39,102 nucleotides of DNA from Terriglobia bacterium (GTDB lineage Bacteria > Acidobacteriota > Terriglobia > Acidiferrales > UBA7541), in NCBI GenBank assembly GCA_020072805.1, contig JAIQGC010000043.1, forward strand, positions 1 to 39,102, in the 5' to 3' direction. The notes under the pieces are model-generated. The model was not told where the DNA came from, ran no database searches, and worked only from the letters and a program-made list of their open reading frames with translations. The position numbers and the translations under genes are program-made. The number at the start of each line of letters is the position of its first letter. Position 1 is the first letter of the stretch. Positions 33,752 through 39,102 of the stretch are shown here, in pieces.

Positions 33752-36046
33752 TCAGGCCGGCGTCAGCTGGGCATAGCGCTCGATCAGCTTTTTGGTTCCG
33801 CGGCCGGGGAAGGAGATGGAGAGGCGGCGGTCTTCCTCGTCGCCCTCGACGGCAATGATGGTGCCGACGCCAAAGCTGGGATGGCGCACTTTCTGTCCGA
33901 TAAGGGGATTTTCGTTTTTGCGCCCTCCGCGGGAGGATCCTGTGCCGCGCTGCAGGGCGGGGCGTTCGAAGTCACCGTCGTAGCGGCGCTCGGGCGCGCC
34001 TCCGCGCGTCGCGGGAGGGCCGCTGCGCACGCGGCGCACGAACTCCTGCGGAGTGAAGGAGTATTCCGGGTCGCTCTCATAGCGGCGGGATTCGCCAAAC
34101 TCGGCCAGCGAGCCGCGCACGGTTTCCACCAGTTCGCCGGGAATTTCCGCCAGGAAGCGGGACGGCAGAGAACCGCGCAGGCGCTGTTCCTCGCCGAACA
34201 TGCGGCGGTAGACCGCTCGGGTGAGCGTCAGAGTGCTCTTGGCGCGGGTCATGCCCACGTAGCAGAGGCGGCGCTCCTCTTCGATGCCATCGGGGTCGTC
34301 GGTGGAGCGGCTGTGTGGAAAAATTCCTTCTTCGAGGCCGGCGAGGAAGACGTGATCGAATTCGAGACCCTTGGCGCTGTGCAGGGTCATGAGAATGACG
34401 CCGGGTTTTTCTTCGTAGGTGTCCGAATCGCTGACCAGCGCGGCGCGGTCCAGAAAGTCCGCGAAGGTTTCCCCGGCGTCGGTGCCTTCGGCCACGGCGC
34501 GGACCAGTTCCTCGAGGTTTTCCATGCGGGAGATGTCCTCGGGAGAATTGCGTTCGCGCAGCATGGCGAAGTAGCCGGTCTTGTCCAGCAGGGCATGCAG
34601 GAACTCGGCCGGGAGGCTGTGCGCCAGATCGTCCTGGAGCTGCGTGAGCAGTTCCTGAAAAGCGCGCAGGGGAACGACGGTGCGTCCGTTGGGCTGGGTT
34701 CCCGCGCCGTCCACGATTTTGCCGATGGCGGCCCACAGGCTCCCGCCGTCCTGCTGGGCCGTCTGACGGATGAGGTCCACGCTGGTCTTGCCGATGCCGC
34801 GCGGCGGGACGTTCAGGACGCGCAACAGGGAAATATCGTCATCGGCATGAAACGCCAGGCGGGCGTAGGCCAGGGCGTCCTTCACTTCGGCGCGGCTGTA
34901 AAAGCTGAAGCCGCCGACGAGGCGGTAGCGCACGCCCATGCGCCGGAAAACTTCCTCGAAGGCGCGGGACTGAAAATTGGTGCGGTAGAGGACGGCGCAG
35001 GTTTCGTCGCCCAGGTCGTTGAGGCGGCGGGAAACTTCTCCGGCGACGAATTCGGCTTCGGCCTGGGCGTCGCGGGCTTCGAGATAGCGCACTTTTCCGC
35101 CGGAACCCTGCTCGGAGGAAAGTGTTTTGCCCAGGCGCTTGGAGTTGTTGGCCACGACGGCTCCGGAAGCGTCCAGAATGGTTTGTGTGGAGCGGTAATT
35201 GCGTTCGAGGCGCACGACCTGGGCGCGGGGGAAATCCTCGGTGAAGCGCAGGAGAATGCCGACGTCGGCGCCGCGCCAGCGGTAGATGGACTGATCCTCG
35301 TCGCCCACCACGCAGACGTTTTCTTCGGGGCCGCAGAGCAGGCGCAGGAGGTCGTACTGCACGCGGTTGGTGTCCTGGTATTCGTCCACGTGAATGTAGC
35401 GGAAGCGAGCCTGCCAGCGTTTGCGCACTTCGGGGACGTCGCGGAGCACGCCCATGGCGCGCAGGAGAAGGTCGTCGAAATCCACGGCGCTGCTTTGTTT
35501 TAAAAGCTTTTCATAGGCCGCGTAAATTCTGGCTACGCGCCGCCCTTCGCTTCCGATGGAGTCCTTCTCCATCGATTCGGCGGACTTGCCGTGATTTTTG
35601 GCGTGGCTGATGGCGCTCAGGATGCTGCGGGGATTGAGTTTTTCCTCGGCGAAGTTGAGCTGGGCGATGCACAGCTTGATGGCGGCCACCTGATCGTCGT
35701 CGTCGAAGATGGAAAAATTCTGGGGCAGGCCGGCGCTGGCCGCTTCGCGGCGCAGCAGGCGGGCGCAGAGGGAATGGAAGGTGGAAAGCCAGGCGCTGGC
35801 CGGGGGCAATCCGGACTTCAGCAGCAGGTCGGAAAGGCGCTCCTGCATCTGCTCGGCGGCCTTGTTGGTGAAGGTTACGGCCAGGATGGATTCCGGCGCG
35901 ACGCCGCTGGCGATTAGATGGGCCATGCGATAGGTGATCGCACGTGTCTTGCCGGTGCCTGCGCCGGCCAGGATGAGCACTGGGCCTTCCGTGGTTTCGG
36001 CGGCCTGGCGCTGTTCCGGATTCAAATCGTCGAGAAAAGGTCTCAT
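33752..36046 (-). CDS. pcrA: UvrD/PcrA-type DNA helicase
   Basis: This 764-residue superfamily-1A helicase unwinds DNA 3' to 5' in nucleotide excision and mismatch repair. The N-terminal LNPEQRQAAETTEGPVLILAGAGTGKT carries motif I (27-34). VDEYQDTNRVQY is motif II, GDEDQSIYRWRGAD is motif III, LERNYRSTQTIL is motif IV, VILMTLHSAKGLEFDHVFL is motif V and EERRLCYVGMTRAK is motif VI. The C-terminal linker ends in a small SH3-like module (GQKVRHPSFGVGTIIAVEGD), which marks the PcrA/UvrD group. It is alone on its transcript. UvrD and PcrA naming is interchangeable here. Confidence 0.95.
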   Translation of the reverse strand: MRPFLDDLNPEQRQAAETTEGPVLILAGAGTGKTRAITYRMAHLIASGVAPESILAVTFTNKAAEQMQERLSDLLLKSGLPPASAWLSTFHSLCARLLRREAASAGLPQNFSIFDDDDQVAAIKLCIAQLNFAEEKLNPRSILSAISHAKNHGKSAESMEKDSIGSEGRRVARIYAAYEKLLKQSSAVDFDDLLLRAMGVLRDVPEVRKRWQARFRYIHVDEYQDTNRVQYDLLRLLCGPEENVCVVGDEDQSIYRWRGADVGILLRFTEDFPRAQVVRLERNYRSTQTILDASGAVVANNSKRLGKTLSSEQGSGGKVRYLEARDAQAEAEFVAGEVSRRLNDLGDETCAVLYRTNFQSRAFEEVFRRMGVRYRLVGGFSFYSRAEVKDALAYARLAFHADDDISLLRVLNVPPRGIGKTSVDLIRQTAQQDGGSLWAAIGKIVDGAGTQPNGRTVVPLRAFQELLTQLQDDLAHSLPAEFLHALLDKTGYFAMLRERNSPEDISRMENLEELVRAVAEGTDAGETFADFLDRAALVSDSDTYEEKPGVILMTLHSAKGLEFDHVFLAGLEEGIFPHSRSTDDPDGIEEERRLCYVGMTRAKSTLTLTRAVYRRMFGEEQRLRGSLPSRFLAEIPGELVETVRGSLAEFGESRRYESDPEYSFTPQEFVRRVRSGPPATRGGAPERRYDGDFERPALQRGTGSSRGGRKNENPLIGQKVRHPSFGVGTIIAVEGDEEDRRLSISFPGRGTKKLIERYAQLTPA

Positions 36047-36152
36047 GCGTTGGAAAGTCCCTGGTCGGAAGTTACTATTTCATGTTAGCCGAGGAGCGCG
36101 GCGGCGGCAAACGAGCTTGCCGCGGCACCTTCGGAAAATGTTGAGGCGAAAC

Positions 36153-36797
36153 TCATTGCCGCGCGGAGTGCGCGAATTCCAGTTCAAAATAGAGCAGCGG
36201 GCGGCCCTGCTCGACGATGGTCACTTCGGGAATGTAGAGCCGCGCGGTGTCCAGCAGCTCAAACTGGCCAGCCAGATCGAAGTAGAGCAGACCTTCCAGT
36301 TTGCCGTGCGGCGGAACCATGCTGGAGGTGATGCCCGCATCGCTGGCGCGCGTTTGCAAGTCCGTCCAGTCTTTTCCGTTGTTGCGCAGGGGCAGGGGGC
36401 CGCGGCGGGAGGGATCTTTCATTTTGCCTTTGAGCATGATGGTGGCTACGTCGTCCGGGGAGAGCGGTTCGAGGCTTTGGCGGGAGTCGTCGCGCAGGGT
36501 TACCAGCAGGCGGATCTGCTCGATGTTGACGCGGATGGTTTCTGCGGTATCGTTCTGGAAAATCGTGTGAATGGCGATGATGCCGGAGGAAAGGGGATTT
36601 TTCTTTGGGAATTTGGGCTTGTAGGTTTCCGATTTCGTCCAGGGCACGGCGCTGATGGTCAAGCCGTTATGCGATTCGGAAGCGGCCACGGGCGGCGGGG
36701 TCTGAGCACCGGCGGGGGGAGCCTGAAGAGTGCGGGCGGCTCCGGCGAGGAGCGAGGTGAAGAAAAGTAGAATGAATGCGAAGGTTGGGAGGCGCAT
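36153..36797 (-). CDS. Exported protein of unknown function
   Basis: This 214-residue protein has a clear signal peptide (MRLPTFAFILLFFTSLLAGAA, cleavage near residue 20-30). A proline/alanine-rich linker follows (about 22-40). The remaining 170 residues form a beta-rich domain with no recognised catalytic motif; IIAIHTIFQNDTAETIRV looks like part of a beta-sandwich. It has no cysteine for lipidation. A TATTAT lies 6 nt before the ATG, which suggests a leaderless mRNA. It is divergent from kdtA, and its envelope location is compatible with that neighbour, but no function can be named. Confidence 0.75.
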   Translation of the reverse strand: MRLPTFAFILLFFTSLLAGAARTLQAPPAGAQTPPPVAASESHNGLTISAVPWTKSETYKPKFPKKNPLSSGIIAIHTIFQNDTAETIRVNIEQIRLLVTLRDDSRQSLEPLSPDDVATIMLKGKMKDPSRRGPLPLRNNGKDWTDLQTRASDAGITSSMVPPHGKLEGLLYFDLAGQFELLDTARLYIPEVTIVEQGRPLLYFELEFAHSARQ

Positions 36798-36802
36798 GCG
36801 CT

Positions 36803-36809
36803 TATAATA
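36803..36809. promoter_or_regulatory. Overlapping divergent -10 elements
   Basis: TATAAT (36803-36808, plus strand, towards kdtA) overlaps TATTAT (36804-36809, minus strand, 6 nt before the ATG of the exported protein). The near-palindromic CTTATAATAT could serve both genes, although neither -35 region is convincing. Confidence 0.45.
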
Positions 36810-36909
36810 TCCTTTTTGCTCCAGAAATAGATTTGATTCTCCGGAGAACGTTGGGGTTGCCGCTGATTCCGCCCGGCCGGTGGGGCGGGGAAATGACCGA
36901 GGGCTGAAC

Positions 36910-38301
36910 TTGTACTTTGTTTACAGCGTTTTGATGGGCATGGCTGCGTTGCTGCTGCTGCCGTACTGGTTGGTGCAGGGTGTGCGCCACGGCAAATATT
37001 TGTCGAATCTGCGGGAGCGGCTGGGTTTGGCGTATCCCACGCTGGATGGACTGGGGGCGGCGTCCGGCGGGGCCATCTGGCTGCACGCCGTTTCCGTTGG
37101 CGAGGTGCTGTCCGGGGTGCCGCTGGCCCGGCAGCTGAAGGAGCGCTATCCGGGGAGGCGGCTGATTATTTCCACGACGACTTTGACGGGGCACGTGATG
37201 GCGCGGCAGCGCATGCCCTTTGCGGATGCGGTCATCTATTTTCCGCTGGACTGGGATTTTGCGGTGCGGCGGGCGTTTCGCGCTGTGAATCCGGGAATCG
37301 TGGTCATTCTGGAGACAGAAATCTGGCCGAATTTTCTGCGGGAAGCGGCGCGGCGGGGCGTTCCGGTGGTTTTTCTCAGCGGGCGCGTGTCGCTGCGGTC
37401 GTTTGCGCGGTTTCAGCGCTGGATTTCGCGGGCGGGATTTTTGCTGCGGCCGCTGTTGCGCAACGCGCTGGCGATACCCGCGGCGTTTCTGATGCAGACC
37501 GAAGAGGATGCGGAGAGGATACGGGCCTTAGGCGCGCCGGCGGAGCGGGTGCGCGTCAACGGCAATCTGAAGTATGACCAGGAACTGCCGCAGACCACGC
37601 CGCTGGCGGACTGGCTGGCGAAGGAGTTGAACGCGCGCGGGCGGCGCCCGGTGTTTGTGGCCGGGAGCGTGGTGGCGCACGAAGAGCCGCTGGCGCTGAT
37701 CGCCTTTGGCACCGCGCAGGGCGAGCACTCGCGGGCGTTTTTGGTGCTTGCGCCGCGCAAGCCGGAGCGCTTCGAGCCTGCCGCGGATTTTATTCGCGAA
37801 TCTCACCGCAAGTTTTTGCGCCGCTCGGAACTGGACGTTGCTGCTCCGGGCGTGCAGGCCGAAGCGGACTCCGGCGCGCAGGCCGTGCTTGCTGATGACG
37901 TGACCGTGCTTTTGCTCGATAGCATCGGAGAGCTTGCTTCGCTTTACGCGCTTGCCGATGTTGTTTTCGTCGGCGGCTCGCTGGTACCGTCCGGGGGACA
38001 CAATATTCTCGAGCCCGCCGCTTTCGGCAAGATTCCCGTTTTCGGTCCGCACACGGAAAATTTTGCGGAGATGACCGGGCGATTCATCGAGGCGGGAGCG
38101 GCCATCCGCGCGGAAAGTCCAGAGGACGTGGGCGTGGCCTGGATCGATTTGCTGAAAAATCCGGAAAAAATGAATGAGATGGGAGCGAAGGCCAAGCGCG
38201 CGGCGGACGAAAGCCGCGGGGCCACGGCGCGGGCGATGGGCGAGATTGAGCGCATCCTGGCGGCGGAGAAGACGGCGGGAGCGGGCGGTGGCCTCGCGTG
38301 A
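36910..38301 (+). CDS. waaA: 3-deoxy-D-manno-octulosonic-acid (Kdo) transferase
   Basis: This 463-residue inner-membrane glycosyltransferase (KdtA/WaaA) attaches Kdo to lipid A. An N-terminal membrane anchor (about 2-19) is followed by WLHAVSVGEV (about 59-68), TTTLTGHVMA, the ETEIWPNF motif with the catalytic glutamate, and the C-terminal VFVGGSLVPSGGHNILEPAAFGKIPVFGPHTENF, all family hallmarks. I chose the TTG at 36910 because GAGGG lies 7 nt upstream and the product then begins MYFVYS, as in relatives. A GTG at 36880 in the same frame is possible but lacks a ribosome-binding site. Its stop overlaps the lpxK ATG (GTGATG). Confidence 0.93.
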   Translation: MYFVYSVLMGMAALLLLPYWLVQGVRHGKYLSNLRERLGLAYPTLDGLGAASGGAIWLHAVSVGEVLSGVPLARQLKERYPGRRLIISTTTLTGHVMARQRMPFADAVIYFPLDWDFAVRRAFRAVNPGIVVILETEIWPNFLREAARRGVPVVFLSGRVSLRSFARFQRWISRAGFLLRPLLRNALAIPAAFLMQTEEDAERIRALGAPAERVRVNGNLKYDQELPQTTPLADWLAKELNARGRRPVFVAGSVVAHEEPLALIAFGTAQGEHSRAFLVLAPRKPERFEPAADFIRESHRKFLRRSELDVAAPGVQAEADSGAQAVLADDVTVLLLDSIGELASLYALADVVFVGGSLVPSGGHNILEPAAFGKIPVFGPHTENFAEMTGRFIEAGAAIRAESPEDVGVAWIDLLKNPEKMNEMGAKAKRAADESRGATARAMGEIERILAAEKTAGAGGGLA

Positions 38302-39102
38302 TGTTTGCGCTCTCCATCCTGCGGTGGCTTCTGCGGCCGCTGGGGAGCGTCTATGGGGCGGTGGCGCGTTTTCGCGCGCGTCTGTATGCCACAGGAGTGC
38401 TGGAGCAGAAGCGCCTCGATGCCGCGGTGATCAGCGTGGGGAATTTGACGGTCGGCGGCACGGGCAAGACGCCCATGGTGATGTGGCTGGCGGAAAAATT
38501 TCTTGCGCAGGGCAAGCGCGTGGCGGTGCTCAGCCGGGGCTACCGCGGCGCGGACGGCCTCAGCGACGAAGTGACCATGATGATGGCGCGCTTTCGCGGG
38601 CGGGTGCAGTTTGGCGTGGGTAAGGACCGCTACACGCAGGGGCTGCAGCTGGAAGACCGCGGCGTGGATGTTTTTCTGCTGGACGACGGATTTCAGCACC
38701 TGCAACTGGCGCGCGATGTGGACATCGTTCTGGTGGATTGCACGCATCCGCTGCATCACGAACGCATGCTTCCGGGAGGGCGGCTGCGCGAGCCGGCCTC
38801 GGCCATGCACCGCGCCAATCTGGTGGTCTTCACGCGCATGGACAGCGATCCGGTGCTGCGGGAAGTTTTTCCGCGGCTGGGCAATCTTCCTGTTTATCCA
38901 GCGTCCACACGGCTTGGCGGGTTTCGCTTGTTGGGCGCAACTTTGTCCGGCGATGCTTTGCAGAGCGCCGAGCAAATTGGCGCCGGGCCTTTTTATGCTT
39001 TTTGCGGGATTGGCAATCCTGAAGCTTTCTCGGGAGATCTGCAGCGCTGGGGTCTGCCGCTGGCGGGGAGGAAATATTTCCGCGACCATCACCGCTATAG
39101 CC
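38301..39102 (+). CDS. lpxK: Tetraacyldisaccharide 4'-kinase (5' part, runs off the window)
   Basis: At least 267 residues are present. This inner-membrane kinase phosphorylates the lipid A precursor at the 4' position. The P-loop VGNLTVGGTGKTPMV (about 47-61) is longer than usual, as in all LpxK proteins. The hallmark LLDDGFQHLQLARD (about 127-140) and GGRLREP follow. The last visible stretch (FYAFCGIGNPEAF and KYFRDHHRY) is still inside the conserved domain, so only the C-terminal part is missing. Overlap with waaA by one base indicates an LPS operon. Together with waaA it shows the organism makes lipid A and Kdo. Confidence 0.94.
   Translation, partial: MFALSILRWLLRPLGSVYGAVARFRARLYATGVLEQKRLDAAVISVGNLTVGGTGKTPMVMWLAEKFLAQGKRVAVLSRGYRGADGLSDEVTMMMARFRGRVQFGVGKDRYTQGLQLEDRGVDVFLLDDGFQHLQLARDVDIVLVDCTHPLHHERMLPGGRLREPASAMHRANLVVFTRMDSDPVLREVFPRLGNLPVYPASTRLGGFRLLGATLSGDALQSAEQIGAGPFYAFCGIGNPEAFSGDLQRWGLPLAGRKYFRDHHRYS

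Overview
The window is a continuous stretch of a high-GC, diderm (LPS-making) bacterial chromosome. The gene set fits the Acidobacteriota (Terriglobia-like) best: a b558-type three-gene succinate dehydrogenase, RNase J, a pyruvoyl arginine decarboxylase grouped with a deoxyhypusine-synthase-like protein, Kdo transferase and LpxK, free-standing PurS, and scattered GTCATTC(C/T)GAG palindromic repeats. This assignment is an inference from gene content; there is no rRNA or other marker here. I see no tRNA, rRNA, CRISPR array, prophage or intact insertion sequence.

Layout. 1-2 kb: the 3' end of an outer-membrane beta-barrel gene, two terminators, and an aldehyde dehydrogenase. 2-4.2 kb: RNase J and a small GlsB/YeaQ-type membrane protein. 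4.3-8.4 kb: a compact polyamine locus (agmatine deiminase, N-carbamoylputrescine amidase, deoxyhypusine-synthase-like protein, pyruvoyl arginine decarboxylase) that would take arginine to putrescine and probably on to homospermidine. 8.5-12.5 kb: a GAF protein and sdhCAB behind a good promoter. 12.6-16 kb: a quinone-oxidoreductase-like enzyme, a broken M19 dipeptidase and a secreted cyclophilin. 16-19.4 kb: a sulfur assimilation operon (sulfite/nitrite reductase and two siroheme genes) behind a cysteine-rich leader peptide and attenuator. 19.3-21.7 kb: icd and mdh. 21.7-22.5 kb: a long intergenic region with direct repeats. 22.5-28.4 kb: a TlpA-like thioredoxin, LarE, a POTRA-only protein, glmS and purS. 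28.8-29.9 kb: a lone SIR2-like gene of foreign appearance. 30.2-33.6 kb: an operon of amino acid permease, secreted S1/P1-like nuclease and adenosine deaminase. 33.7-39.1 kb: a UvrD/PcrA helicase, a secreted unknown, kdtA and the start of lpxK.

The strongest candidate for an undescribed system is at 16.0-16.2 kb. A near-consensus promoter (TTGACA, 17 bp, TATTCT) lies only 9 nt before the ATG of a 31-codon ORF with six cysteine codons. Three mutually exclusive RNA segments and a strong intrinsic terminator follow, all before the sulfite reductase/siroheme operon. This reads as a leaderless, ribosome-mediated cysteine attenuator. Several other genes (aguB, larE, the POTRA gene, purS, the SIR2 gene, the secreted unknown at 36.8 kb) also have a -10-like hexamer 6-9 nt before the ATG, so leaderless initiation may be common in this organism.

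The + strand is C-rich up to about 15 kb, balanced at 16-20 kb and G-rich from about 22 kb to the end, whichever way the genes point. That is a replication-type skew switch with origin polarity, although no dnaA, dnaN or recognisable DnaA-box cluster is present.
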